A DNA stretch of 64,000 bases from VRUE01 sp963718775 (GCA_963718775.1 OY970377.1:496001-560000), one strand, 5' to 3'; shown: positions 24,410 through 34,971, numbered from the stretch's first letter. Numbers and translations are program-made. The notes: a model not told the origin generated them from the letters alone.

Positions 24410-25551
24410 CGTCGAGGCGAACAGTCGAGCGCCCGCACCGCCGTGGCCCCCGCCACACGCATTACCTCAGCGATCTCGGCGACCCGCCGGCTGCCGTCGG
24501 CGTGGCGCTCGAGATGGACGACCAGGTCGATCCCGCGCTGCACCTGCTCGGCGATCGCCTCGTGGGGCAGGCCCAGGCCCGCCATCAGGGCCAGCGTCTC
24601 GAGGCGGCCGAGCGCGTCGACAGGCGAGTTCGCATGAACCGTGGATAGGGCGCCTTCGTGGCCCGTATTGAGCGCGGTCAGCAGATCGAGGGCCTCCGGC
24701 CCGCGAACCTCGCCGATCACGATCCGGTCCGGACGCATGCGCAGGGCGTTGCGAAGCAGATCGCGCACCGTCACCTCGCCGCGCCCCTCGACGCTGGCCG
24801 GCCGACTCTCCAGGCGGACCACGTGCGGCTGCTGCAGGCGCAGCTCGGCGGCGTCCTCGATCGTCACCACACGCTCGTCCGCGCCGATGAAGCTGGACAG
24901 GGCGTTGAGAAGCGTCGTCTTCCCCGAGCCGGTGCCGCCGCTGATCAGGACGCTGCTCCCCTCGGCCACTGCCGTCCCCGAGCTGCTCGCACTGGGCCGC
25001 GGTCAGAGTGCCCAGCTCGACCAGCTTGCCTGGACCTGGGCGCTCGGCGCCGAAGCGGCGGATCGAGAGCGCCGGCCCGTCGATCGCCAGCGGCGGGATC
25101 ACCGCGTTGACGCGAGAGCCATCGGCCAGGCGGGCGTCGACCATCGGGCTCAGCTCGTCGATCCGCCGCCCCAGCGGCGCGAGGATGCGCTCGATCGCGT
25201 TGCGCAGCTCCTCCTCGTCGGGGAAGCTGACGCCGGCGGCTTCGATCCTCCCGCCGCGCTCTACGTAGACGCTGCCGGGCCCGTTGACCATCACCTCCTC
25301 GACCGTCGGATCGGCGAGCAGGTCCTCGAGCGGGCCGAGGCCGACCGTGTCGCGGACGATGCGGCGCCGCGACCGCAGCCCGGTCCTCGGCGCCCAGCAG
25401 CGCCGCCTCCATCGTCGACCAGATCGCGAACCTCGTCGGCCAGCTCCCCGCCGGGAGAGCGGCCGGCAGCGGCTGCGGCGCGACGGCGCTCGATCAGCCG
25501 TCCCCGCAGCGCCTCGGCCAAGTCCGCGACGTGCCGCTCTCTCGCCGCCAC
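24406..25551 (-). CDS. tadA: TadA/CpaF pilus assembly ATPase, three frameshifts
   Basis: This hexameric secretion ATPase powers Flp pilus assembly. Clear motifs are Walker A GGTGSGKTTLLNALSS, Walker-B-like RIVIGEVRGPEALDLLTAL and the His-box GALSTVHANSPVDALGRLE. The N-terminal region carries EEVMVNGPGSVYVERGG in another frame. Frame changes lie near 24972, 25375 and 25415; two of them fall within 60 bases. The corrected product is about 380 residues, matching CpaF. The start is the ATG at 25551 (MAARERHVADLAEAL). Confidence 0.87.
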
Positions 25552-25555
25552 TCGC

Positions 25556-26212
25556 TCAGCTCCTCAGCAACAAGGTCAGCTTGCGGGCAAAGCTTTCCGC
25601 AGCGATCAGCCGCAGCGCCTCTCGTTTTGTCAGGCCGAGGGTCGCGGCAGAGGCGCCGCCCGGGCCGGGACCGTCGGCTCCGGGGCCGAGGGCGAGAAGC
25701 GGCACCCCGGCCGCGGCTACAAAGGTCCGCCCCGTGCCAGACCCGTTCGGTTCCGTCGTCACCACCACGTCCACCCTTGCGCCGCGTGGCGCCGGCCCGG
25801 CGGCGAACAGCGCTTCGGCGCCACTGACGGTGATCTCGACCGGCCGGCGGTGACCCTCCAGCGCCACACCCTCCGCGCGCCTGCGCCGCGGCGGGCGCAG
25901 TTGCGCGGCGAGCAGGTAGGAACCGGCGGGAACGGCGGCTGTCGGCGCGAGGCCGACGGCGTCCCCCGGAATCGCCAGCGCCCCAGGCGGAACGAAGCGG
26001 GCCGGCACGCGCCGCGACTCCAGCGCCACCGCCACCTCAGCCGGACCGAGCGACTCGCCCGCCCGCAGCCCTCTCTCTGCGACGACGACAGGGCGCAGCG
26101 GCCCGTAGCCCTGGGTAACGCTGGAGCCGTAGCCGTCGGCGATACCAGCCGCCAACGCGGCCGCGAAGGCAGCGAGCAGGGCGAAGGCGCCGGCGCGGGC
26201 TCGCCTGCTCAC
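25556..26212 (-). CDS. CpaB/RcpC-like Flp pilus protein (SAF domain)
   Basis: A 218-residue protein with one N-terminal membrane segment (AFALLAAFAAALAAGIADG), then a SAF-like domain (PVVVAERGLRAGESLGPAEV, with ALAIPGDAVGLAPTAAVPAG) and a C-terminal RcpC-like part (ARVDVVVTTEPNGSGTGRTF). CpaB/RcpC homologues sit in the periplasmic or extracytoplasmic part of Tad machines. The GTG at 26212 overlaps the histidine kinase stop, and it stops 4 bases before tadA. Position upstream of tadA is typical for cpaB. Confidence 0.78.
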   Translation of the reverse strand: MSRRARAGAFALLAAFAAALAAGIADGYGSSVTQGYGPLRPVVVAERGLRAGESLGPAEVAVALESRRVPARFVPPGALAIPGDAVGLAPTAAVPAGSYLLAAQLRPPRRRRAEGVALEGHRRPVEITVSGAEALFAAGPAPRGARVDVVVTTEPNGSGTGRTFVAAAGVPLLALGPGADGPGPGGASAATLGLTKREALRLIAAESFARKLTLLLRS

Positions 26213-26934
26213 GCCGCCCGCTCGCCCTCGGCTTCGGCCAGCGGCAGCTCGAGCACGGCGAGCGAGCCGTGCTGGGAGCGACGCAGGGCGAAGCGGCCGC
26301 TGTGCGTGGAGACGATCCGGCGAACCACGGCGAGACCGTGGCCGTGGCGGCGGCGACCCGAGAGATGAGCGATGACCTCGGCCGGGCTGTTGCGACGTGA
26401 GCGCGGGCGCAGAGCACGACCCGAGTCGGCCACCGCGATCCGCAGCCGCCCCTTGCGGCGCCGGGCGGCGACGACGATGGTCGGGCCGCCGTGCTCGATC
26501 GCGTTGACGATCAGGTTGTCGAGCGCCTGCGCCAGCGCGCCGCGATCGCCGCGGACGATTGCCCGGCCGGCGTTCCAGCGCAGCTCCAGCGACCCGTCGG
26601 CGAGCGCCACGCGTGACTGCCAGCGACCCACCGCCGAGCGGGCCAGCGAGTGGCCGTCGATCGCTCCCCACACCGGGACCAGCGGCCCCCCGTTGATCTC
26701 CCGGTCCAGTCTTTCCAGGGCTGCCGCGGCAAGCTCGATCGGGTCCTCGCCGCCCGCCGCTGCCAGTTGCGGCCCGGATGCGAGGGCCACCGCCTGCAGC
26801 GGCCGGCGCAGCTCGTGCAGAGCCTCGTTGAGGGCGCTGCGGCGGCGGCCGGCGCGCAGGCCCTGAGCCGCAACCGCCGCGACCATCGAGAGGGCGAGCG
26901 GCCAGCCGGCGACGATCTGGGCCAGCTCGATCAT
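26209..26934 (-). CDS. Short sensor histidine kinase linked to the tad genes
   Basis: A 241-residue kinase with one N-terminal membrane helix (AQIVAGWPLALSMVAAVAAQ) and no extracytoplasmic sensor. The H-box is ALNEALHELRRPLQAVAL, followed by an N-box ALDNLIVNAIEHGGP, a G1-like VADSGRALRP and a G2 loop RRRHGHGLAVVRRIV. The ATG at 26934 overlaps the end of the response regulator. Lacking a sensor, it may respond to the membrane or to a partner protein. It probably acts on the regulator just upstream. Confidence 0.87.
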   Translation of the reverse strand: MIELAQIVAGWPLALSMVAAVAAQGLRAGRRRSALNEALHELRRPLQAVALASGPQLAAAGGEDPIELAAAALERLDREINGGPLVPVWGAIDGHSLARSAVGRWQSRVALADGSLELRWNAGRAIVRGDRGALAQALDNLIVNAIEHGGPTIVVAARRRKGRLRIAVADSGRALRPRSRRNSPAEVIAHLSGRRRHGHGLAVVRRIVSTHSGRFALRRSQHGSLAVLELPLAEAEGERAA

Positions 26935-27647
26935 CCGTCGATGAGGCGATATCCGTAGCCCCAGCAGTTGACGACGAAGCGACCGTGCTCGGGGTCGAGT
27001 TTGCGGCGCAGCCGGCTGGCGTGCGAATCGAGTGTTCGGGTGCGGGCGGGGCTGCGATACCCCCAGACCGCCTCGAGCAGTTCGCGCTTGGCGAAGACGC
27101 GCGAGGGATCGCCGGCCAGCACCCGCAGCAGGCCAGAACTCTTTGTTGGAGAGAGCGACCTCCCGCTCGCCCGACCCAGACCTTGCGCCGCGCCGGGTCG
27201 ATGACGATCTCGCCAACCCGACAGAGCCCTTCGCGGTGCCCCGGGCCGCGCCGCAGCACCGCCCCGATTCGCGCCCGCAACTCTGGATAGCTGAAGGGCT
27301 TACGACCAGGTCGTCGTCGGCCCCGTCTCCAGTCCCCGCACCCGGTCCTCGTCGGCGCCCCGCCCGGTGAGGATGATCACCGGCAGGCCGGGATCGAACC
27401 GCGAGGTGATCCCGTCGGCATCGCGTATCTCGCGCAGCACGTCGAGCCCGGAGGCATCGGGCAGGGTCAGGTCGAGCAGCAGCAGGTCGGGATGGTTGTA
27501 GCGGCAGAGACGCAGCGCGTCGGAAGCGCTGGGCGCCGGCAGAACGCCGAAACGATCGGCGGAGAGGTGGTCGCAGAGCAGCTCCAGCGTCGCCGCGTCG
27601 TCCTCGCAGACGACCAGGCTGGCGATCTCTTCTCGCTGGGGAAGCAT
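26931..27647 (-). CDS. OmpR/PhoB-type response regulator, heavily frameshifted
   Basis: Receiver domain: VVCEDDAATLELLCDHL, phospho-Asp region DLLLLDLTLPDASG and VIILTGRG. After frame changes near 27310-27325 the alpha5 region KPFSYPELRARIGAVLRRG appears. Further changes near 27150-27190 lead to the winged helix (VFAKRELLEAVWGYRS, then TLDSHASRLRRKLD and VVNCWGYGYRLIDG). At least three indels occur in 700 bases. Corrected length is about 238, normal for the family. It is paired with the kinase at 26209 and likely controls the downstream tad genes. Confidence 0.83.
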
Positions 27648-27656
27648 GTGGCCCCT

Positions 27657-28073
27657 CTAAGGCTCTGGCGAGGCAATCTCTCCCCCCTCTCCCGCGGGTA
27701 CCTCCAAGACCGCGCTGGCGCCGCGCCAGGAAACGACGCGACGTGCGGGGATTTGCCGGCGAACGCCAAGTAGCGCCGATCGCTCGTCGAGGAAATAGAC
27801 GTCCAGCGGGAAGCACATGCCGAAGGTGTGGATGCTCGAGCAGCGCGGGATGAGAAGGCCGGAGCCGGCCTCCTCGCGATCGAGAAAGGCGAGGCCGAGC
27901 AGCCGGACACGCCCGCCGACGGCAACCGGGACCTCCAGTCCGAGCACCGTCGCGCCCGCGAGGCGGCTCAGGCGCGGCGCAGGAACGACAAGATCAGCCA
28001 CCCACCCCCAAGCCCCTGAACGCGCGATCTCTCCCCCCGCCCAATCGCTGGGTTCGAAACCGAGAAGGTGCAA
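27657..28073 (-). CDS. DUF192 family protein
   Basis: The DUF192 hallmark is present: GLLIPRCSSIHTFGMCFPLD followed by VYFLDERSALLGVR and VLEVPAG. The upstream start codon at 28073 is TTG; the GTG at 28001 (VADLVVPAPRLSRLAG) gives a 114-residue domain closer to the usual family size. DUF192 proteins are small beta-barrel proteins of uncertain function. It is the first gene of the tad/two-component block, ending 9 bases before the response regulator. Confidence 0.83.
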   Translation of the reverse strand: MHLLGFEPSDWAGGEIARSGAWGWVADLVVPAPRLSRLAGATVLGLEVPVAVGGRVRLLGLAFLDREEAGSGLLIPRCSSIHTFGMCFPLDVYFLDERSALLGVRRQIPARRVVSWRGASAVLEVPAGEGGEIASPEP

Positions 28074-28175
28074 ACGCTCTTTCAGGCACGGCCACGCACG
28101 GGCATGGGACTACGATGACCGGCATGATCCAGCACCTGCTCCCGCTGGGCTTGCGAGAGCAGATGGCTTCAACTC

Positions 28176-28643
28176 ATGGATAAGAAAACGACCCGCCGAG
28201 GGAACTACGAGTCTGGCTCCGACTACGTGCTCGAGTACGGGGAGCTCCGCTTCGCCTTCAACGAGGAGGACTTCGGGCAGCGGGTCGAGCAAGCCGCCGT
28301 CAAGCTCGGCTTCGTCCACCAGGGGCTCAGCCAGGAGGAGCTCGACGACCTGCTCGACCTCGCGGTCAGCGGCGAGATCGCCGAGCCCAGCTCCCGCCTC
28401 GGTGAGCACATCAACGAGAACTGGGACGACCTGGTCGGCCCCGCCAACCGCAGCCTCGTGCACTGGCTGCGCCGCCTCGTCTTCCGCGGCGCCTGGCTCG
28501 ACCAGCGGGTCAAGGAGGGCGAGCTGGACATCGTCTTCGACGAGCGTACGCAGACCTTCGGGTACATCCAGCCGGATCGCAGCTCCGAGCTGATCGAGCT
28601 CTCCAAAGAGCCGTCGTGGCGGCGCATCGCCTACAGGCGATAG
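28176..28643 (+). CDS. Conserved-looking soluble protein of unknown function
   Basis: A 155-residue acidic protein (MDKKTTRRGNYESGSDYVLE) that I do not recognise. It has EVENly mixed helices, such as SQEELDDLLDLAVSGEIAEP and RSLVHWLRRLVFRGAWLDQR, and no signal peptide, metal motif or nucleotide-binding loop. Codon usage resembles the neighbours. It is transcribed divergently from the DUF192 gene and convergently toward the Rho-like gene; its stop codon lies inside the inverted repeat at 28642. Confidence 0.72.
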   Translation: MDKKTTRRGNYESGSDYVLEYGELRFAFNEEDFGQRVEQAAVKLGFVHQGLSQEELDDLLDLAVSGEIAEPSSRLGEHINENWDDLVGPANRSLVHWLRRLVFRGAWLDQRVKEGELDIVFDERTQTFGYIQPDRSSELIELSKEPSWRRIAYRR

Positions 28644-28755
28644 CGACCCGCGGGGCAGGGGTTTCGCTTAACTTTTTCGACGGCGGCGGGAGCCGTCCGA
28701 GGACGTGCGCTCGCGAAAAAGTACAAGACGCTTCACCCCTGCCCCGCGGGTCGCT
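28642..28755. repeat. Large inverted repeat, variable-arm family, copy 2
   Basis: Perfect 21-bp arms at 28642-28662 and 28735-28755 (arm contains GCGACCCGCGGGGCAGGGG). Inside are CTTAACTTTTTCG and CGAAAAAGTACAAG, the conserved inner stem of the family, around a variable GC-rich loop. It occupies the whole gap between the convergent genes at 28176 and 28756, touching the stop codons of both, so it could work as a two-way terminator. Confidence 0.85.
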
Positions 28756-29553
28756 TTAGGCGGGACGCTCGAGAGCGGCTACTACGGTGAGGGTGCCTTT
28801 GCTGGAGAGGCCCAGGGCACCGTCGAAGATGTCCTTGGCGGCGTCGGCGTCCTCGAAGGACTCGACGAAACGGGTTAGGGAGTCGACCAGGAGGATCACG
28901 TCTTCGCCGCCTTCGGCGCGGCGGACGGCCTGGGCCAGGGCGTCGCTGGCGTGGCGAGCCTGGCCGGCGGCGACGATCTCGGCTCTGGGCGCCTCGCGCT
29001 TCCAGTCGGCCAGCTCCTCGGGGGTGGGGTCGATCAGCAGGGCGATCGGGTCGGGGCCGCTCTCGGCGCCGGCGAGCTCACCGGCGATATCGCGCAGCAG
29101 CGCGGTACAGGCTGCGCGGCTCTCGCCGTAGACGAGCGCCTGGCGACTGCGCGGCGGCAAGAGAAGATCGTGAACCCGTAGGCCCTTGCTTTTGCGGCCG
29201 AAGCGACGGCGGCGTCGGCGGCGGCGTGGACGCTCCCCGGACTCACCGTCGCCGACGGCGGCAGGCGTGGGGGCCGACGGCTCGGGCTCAACGACCGGCT
29301 CGGCGGCAGCGGGCTCGGCGGCGGGAGCCGCCTGCCTGGCGGGGCGCTCGCGTCGCTGCCGTGGCGGCCTGTCCCGCTGCGGCCGCTCGCGTTTCTCCTG
29401 CCTCTCCGGCCTGCCGGCTTTGGCCGGCTTCTCACCGGAGAGCTTCTCGATCAGCTCCTCGCGGCGCAGCATCCGGTAGCGCGGCACGTCCGCCGCGGCG
29501 GCGAGTGAGTGCAGCTCGGCGAGGTGCTTGGAATCCAGCTCAGCCTTGGTCAT
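28756..29553 (-). CDS. Rho-like protein with Rho N-terminal domain and reduced ATPase core
   Basis: A 265-residue protein. Residues 1-40 (LDSKHLAELHSLAAAADVPR, then RREELIEKL) match the Rho N-terminal helical domain. A long Arg/Pro/Ala linker with a run of arginines follows. The C-terminal half resembles the Rho ATPase: LLIDPTPEELADWKREAPRA parallels Rho's LLIDERPEEV region, and EDVILLVDSLTRFVESF parallels the Walker B segment. I see no S1/cold-shock RNA domain and no Walker A, so helicase activity is unlikely. It could be an RNA-binding regulator or a Rho antagonist; this is inference. Confidence 0.7.
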   Translation of the reverse strand: MTKAELDSKHLAELHSLAAAADVPRYRMLRREELIEKLSGEKPAKAGRPERQEKRERPQRDRPPRQRRERPARQAAPAAEPAAAEPVVEPEPSAPTPAAVGDGESGERPRRRRRRRRFGRKSKGLRVHDLLLPPRSRQALVYGESRAACTALLRDIAGELAGAESGPDPIALLIDPTPEELADWKREAPRAEIVAAGQARHASDALAQAVRRAEGGEDVILLVDSLTRFVESFEDADAAKDIFDGALGLSSKGTLTVVAALERPA

Positions 29554-29673
29554 CGATGCGGCAGGTTATTCGGTTCCCTCAGCCATCGCGTAGTCAGCCG
29601 CCGGGCCAGTGTCGGCCGCTTCGGCTATCGCGTCAAAGGCGCGAACAGGCTGCTCATGCTGCGAAAGGTCGCG

Positions 29674-30810
29674 CTAGGGGCTGTTCGAGACCCACAGCGG
29701 TTCCGGCGAGGTGATTTTTTCACTCCCGTGCCATTCGCCTTCCGATCCGCAGAGGAATGCGCTGCCTTCTTTGAGCGTCAGTGTTTGGTTGTAACTCAAT
29801 TCCGGTGGTTCGCTTCTGACGGCCGCGGACAATCCTTCCGAGCCGAAAACGCAGGTCGCCCCGAGAGGACAGCTCGTCAATTTCCAGCGAAAGCTCGTCG
29901 TGAGCGTACCTTTACCGGCGCTGCTGGCTTCAAGCGTAGCCGTGCTTGGAAGCCCTTCGGCGGCAGCGCTGGTGCATGGCGAACAGCCGCTGAAAGACCG
30001 TTCGGTGATTTTCCCGGTCAACGGTTTTCCGGATGTCGCCGTGGTCAGGAATTTAGTTGTGGAGGCTTTGCATTCCTCGGTAAAAAGGCCGCCTAAGAAT
30101 TTGGCGTTCGTTGATGTTGCTTCAACCGTAGTGCCCGACGGATAGACACTGCTCGCAAAGAGCGGGCATTCGTCCAATGCTTCTTTGCAAATCGCCGTAC
30201 CCGAAGCGGTTTTCGCAAGCCAAAACGGTTTAGGCGCCGTGATTTCGTATTCGCCCGACCATTTCTCAGCTTCGCCGCAGAGCAGTTCGCTGCCGACTTT
30301 CCGGGCCAGTTCCTCTTCTTTTGCCACCAGAAGCGCCGGTTCGCTCGACGCGTCGAGCGTCACGGCTTTCGAGCCGAAGACGCAACTGATCCCCAGGGGG
30401 CATTTGGAGAAAGCCACCTGCGCGGCCGTGACCAGCGTCGCTTTGCCGCCTCCGCTAGCCAGCAGTTCGACCGAGTGAGGGAGTTTTTCGACGACCACGG
30501 ATTCGCATGGTTCGCAGCCGGAAAAGGTCAACTGGCCGATTTCGCCGCCGAGCGGTTTGCCGACTTCCGCGGACGTGGTCACTTTCGCCGTGGACGTTTC
30601 GCATTCTCCTTGCAGGGTGCCTTTGAAGAGCGAGTTTTTGGACGTCGCTTCGATTGCCGTGCCGGCCGGATAGGCACTGCCGGTTTTGAACAGGCATTCG
30701 TCTTTTTTTTCTTTGCACAAAGCCGTCCCAGTAGCCGAAGTCACGCCCAGCATCACGATCGCGAGGACGGCAACGCCTGCGTAAAGGGCAACGATCTTGA
30801 TCAGTCTCAC
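29674..30810 (-). CDS. Secreted protein with two tandem cysteine-rich repeats
   Basis: A 378-residue protein with a signal peptide or anchor (IVALYAGVAVLAIVMLGVTS). Two repeats of about 175 residues follow, each in the order TALCKE/TAICKE, ...DEC, a PAGT/PSGT EATS block, a TFSGCEPC or SFSGCSPC motif, and a SCPLGATCVFGS-type motif. The cysteines are conserved between repeats, suggesting disulfides outside the cell. GC content is visibly lower than that of neighbours. No enzyme motif is seen; the function is unknown. Gene duplication within the reading frame explains the structure. Confidence 0.8.
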   Translation of the reverse strand: MRLIKIVALYAGVAVLAIVMLGVTSATGTALCKEKKDECLFKTGSAYPAGTAIEATSKNSLFKGTLQGECETSTAKVTTSAEVGKPLGGEIGQLTFSGCEPCESVVVEKLPHSVELLASGGGKATLVTAAQVAFSKCPLGISCVFGSKAVTLDASSEPALLVAKEEELARKVGSELLCGEAEKWSGEYEITAPKPFWLAKTASGTAICKEALDECPLFASSVYPSGTTVEATSTNAKFLGGLFTEECKASTTKFLTTATSGKPLTGKITERSFSGCSPCTSAAAEGLPSTATLEASSAGKGTLTTSFRWKLTSCPLGATCVFGSEGLSAAVRSEPPELSYNQTLTLKEGSAFLCGSEGEWHGSEKITSPEPLWVSNSP

Positions 30811-30850
30811 TTGAACCGCTCCTTGGGTCTGGCTTCTGGGGGCGGTTTAG

Positions 30851-30879
30851 GTACTATCACATACCTTGAGATTACTCAA
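30851..30879 (-). promoter_or_regulatory. Promoter of the secreted repeat protein gene
   Basis: Minus-strand TTGAGT (30874-30879) and TAGTAC (30851-30856) are 17 bases apart, about 40 bases upstream of the start at 30810. A small palindrome CTTGAG/CTCAAG overlaps the -35 and might be an operator. The gap 30811-30893 separates this gene from glpD. Confidence 0.5.
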
Positions 30880-30893
30880 GAATTTTTGTGCAT

Positions 30894-32563
<1,670 letters not shown>

Positions 32564-32564
<1 letters not shown>

Positions 32565-33073
32565 CAGTCGAGGAAGGCTGTCGTCTGCTCTGCCGGCGGG
32601 CGCGCCGGAGGCTCCTTCTCCTGACGCGGCTGCCCGAGATGCAGGAGGCCGACGAAGCGCTCGGCGTTGGGTAGGCCAACCGCCTGGCGACCGCCCGTGG
32701 AGCGCAGCAAGCCAGGCGTACGCCAGTAGCCGGCCAGGCCGCGGGCGTGAGCGCCGAGCAGGACGATGTAGGAGGCGACGGCGGTGGCGTGCAGGTCCTC
32801 CTCGTTTTGGATCGGGTCGTCGCCGAGCAGGCAGGAGACGACGACGAGGGTGGGAGCGCGTTCGAGCTTCACCGCGCCCTCCGGCCCGGCCGCCTGCTTG
32901 AGCCGCTCCAGCGTCGCCGGCCCGACGACCCGGAAGCGCCAGGGCGCGGTCAGGTGGTGGTTCGGCGCCCAGCTGGCCAGCTCGACCAGAGCGAGGATCT
33001 CCTCGCGGGCGAGCGGCTCGGGCCCGAAGGCCTTGTGGGTGCGGCGAGTGCGGATCGCGGTCTCGACGTCCAT
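32564..33073 (-). CDS. Nitroreductase family flavoprotein (YdjA-like)
   Basis: The ATG at 33073 (MDVETAIRTRRTHKAFG) gives 169 residues. FMN-binding features are IRTRRTHKAFGPEPLAREE, LASWAPNHHLTAPWRF and AGYWRTPGLL near the C-terminus. The pattern fits single-domain YdjA-like NAD(P)H nitroreductases better than BluB, which has an APSVG-type loop. It lies 20 bases after the S-component gene and overlaps glpD. A redox role in corrinoid or flavin handling is possible given the operon but not shown. Confidence 0.85.
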
Positions 33074-33093
33074 GCCGAGAACATAGCCGCCGG

Positions 33094-34971
33094 CTACCAG
33101 CTGTAGCGCCGGCCCAGCCACCACGGCGCGGCGATGGCGAGGGCCGTGGCGGCAAGGCCGATGCCGATCGGCGCCCAGGGCGAGGGGCCGGCGCTGCTCG
33201 CGCTGACCGGCGCTGCGCTGGTCGTCGGCGCTTCGGGAGCGCTTTCGGGCTCAGTTTCGGGAGTCGCTCCCTCGGCTCCATTCGGAACCGGGGTCGGGAT
33301 CGGGCCGGCAGTCGCCGGCGGTGGCGCTGACGGGGTCACGGTGCTCGGTGGGACCCCGCCGCCGGACTGTTCCAGCGAAGCGGGCGGGACCGCCGGAGCG
33401 GCGGTTTCGACTTCCGGCTTCGCAGGAGCGCTGGTCGAGGGCGAGACGGCCGTCGTCCCCTTGGCCCGCGGCGGCACTGCGATCGGGAAGGCATCGCCGG
33501 TCGCCGCCACCAGCGCCTGAGCGGTCACCCAGACCGGGGTCTGATCGCTGGAGGAGGAGTAGCGGAAGTGGCCGTTGCCGGCCTGCTGAGCGGTGAGGTA
33601 GTCGGGGGCGGTCTTGCCATCGGACTCGATCAGGGCCGGGTCGCCGCCAACGGCGACCATCCCCTGGATCGCCCAGGCGGTCGACTGCGTATTGACCGCG
33701 CCGCCGCTGCCGAGCGCGAAGCCGCCGTTGGAGCGCTGGTGCTTGCGCAGATAGGAGAGGCCGCGATCGGCGGCCTCGGTGCCGGGTATCGCCTGCATGA
33801 CCGAGCCGGTCACGTCGGCATTGCTCGGCTGCCCTGGCACGTCGCCCCAGCCGCCGTCGGCGTTCTGGACGCCCCCCAGCCAGTCCAGGGTCTTGTCGAG
33901 GCCGCCGGTGGCACCGGCGGCGCGCAGGGCTATGGCGCTGAACGAGGTCGTCCCCGGCCAGCCGGCGAAGGAGCCGTTGGCGGCCCGGCGATCGAGCAGC
34001 TCGCCGACCAGGTTGCGGCCGGCGAAGGAGCGCGGGTCGACCCCGGCGCCCTCGAGGGCGACGATCGTGCGGGCGAGGTCGCCGGCGCTGCTCACTTCGT
34101 CGATGTTCGAGCGCAGGGATTCCACCGGTGTCTTGCCGAGACGAGCGACGTCGTGGGGGTTGCGACCGGCCGCCTCCAAGCCCAGCATCGCCCAGCCGGT
34201 GATCGCGGCGCTGGACTCGTCGCCGGGAGAGGAGCCGAAGCCGCCGTCGGCGTTCTGAATCGACTCGAGCCAGTTGGCGGCGCGGCTGGCGTCGGCGGCG
34301 CTGGCACTGCTGGGCAGGAGCGCCGGCAGGACCAGCAGAGCGACGAGGGCTGCCGTCGCGACGGCCGGCGTGCGCCATTCGAAGCGCTCGCGAAAGCGAA
34401 CCAGCATGCGCACCATCGCCGGGCCGGCCAGCAGGGCGAAGGCGATGTTGCCGGCGGCATGGGCGATGTCGAACGGCACGGCGCGGGCCTCCAGAGTCAG
34501 GAAGCGCTCGATCGAGAGGTCTCCGCCGTAGGTCGCCATGAGCGAGAAGTTCAGCAACACACCGTAGGCGATCGCGGCGAAACCGCAGGTCGCGGCGAGC
34601 GCGAAGCGACCGGCGTTGCGCACGCTGAGGGCGAGCGCGGCGCCCAGCACCCCACACAGCCCCCACCCCACCATCTGCCATGGCGTCCAGGGGCCCTGGC
34701 CGAACCAGAAGTTGGAGACGAGGCCGGTCAGAGCGCCGACCGCGAAGCCCGGCGCCGGCCCGAGCGCGTAGCCGGCGAAGACGACGATGTCCGTGGTCGG
34801 CTTGACGTTGGGGAAGGCGGCGAAGGCAATGCGCCCGGCGATCGCCAGGGCGGCGAGAGCGGCGACCAGGGCAACGACCTGCGACGGCGGCCGCGAACGC
34901 TCATACCAGGCAACCCCACCAAGCAGAACGGCGCCGAGAATCAGAAAGCTGGCCAACTGCCAGGACATCAC
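33094..34971 (-). CDS. ECF S-component fused to a squalene-cyclase-like repeat domain (predicted corrinoid receptor)
   Basis: A 625-residue protein. Residues 1-210 hold about six hydrophobic helices with the S-component-like stretch FAAFPNVKPTTDIVVFAGYA and ALTGLVSNFWFGQGPWTPW. After a further helix (ATAALVALLVLPALLPSSAS), residues 230-490 form five alpha/alpha repeats of the squalene cyclase/prenyltransferase type: NWLESIQNADGGFGSSPG, DWLGGVQNADGGWGDVPG and LRKHQRSNGGFALGSGG among them. A Pro/Thr-rich linker and a final membrane helix follow. The repeat fold is shared with the N-terminal domain of transcobalamin. Start is GTG 34971 or ATG 34968. It overlaps the ABC gene. The substrate is inferred from the riboswitch. 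Confidence 0.82.
   Translation of the reverse strand: MMSWQLASFLILGAVLLGGVAWYERSRPPSQVVALVAALAALAIAGRIAFAAFPNVKPTTDIVVFAGYALGPAPGFAVGALTGLVSNFWFGQGPWTPWQMVGWGLCGVLGAALALSVRNAGRFALAATCGFAAIAYGVLLNFSLMATYGGDLSIERFLTLEARAVPFDIAHAAGNIAFALLAGPAMVRMLVRFRERFEWRTPAVATAALVALLVLPALLPSSASAADASRAANWLESIQNADGGFGSSPGDESSAAITGWAMLGLEAAGRNPHDVARLGKTPVESLRSNIDEVSSAGDLARTIVALEGAGVDPRSFAGRNLVGELLDRRAANGSFAGWPGTTSFSAIALRAAGATGGLDKTLDWLGGVQNADGGWGDVPGQPSNADVTGSVMQAIPGTEAADRGLSYLRKHQRSNGGFALGSGGAVNTQSTAWAIQGMVAVGGDPALIESDGKTAPDYLTAQQAGNGHFRYSSSSDQTPVWVTAQALVAATGDAFPIAVPPRAKGTTAVSPSTSAPAKPEVETAAPAVPPASLEQSGGGVPPSTVTPSAPPPATAGPIPTPVPNGAEGATPETEPESAPEAPTTSAAPVSASSAGPSPWAPIGIGLAATALAIAAPWWLGRRYSW

Noticed and set aside
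29509..30096. Plus-strand frame opposite the secreted repeat protein
   Set aside because: The minus-strand gene has repeats and a signal peptide. The plus frame has no recognisable features and overlaps it.
30870..30885. Hairpin CTTGAG/CTCAAG followed by T-run read as a glpD terminator
   Set aside because: The T-run is on the plus strand while glpD is minus. There is no plus-strand gene to terminate, and it overlaps a promoter.
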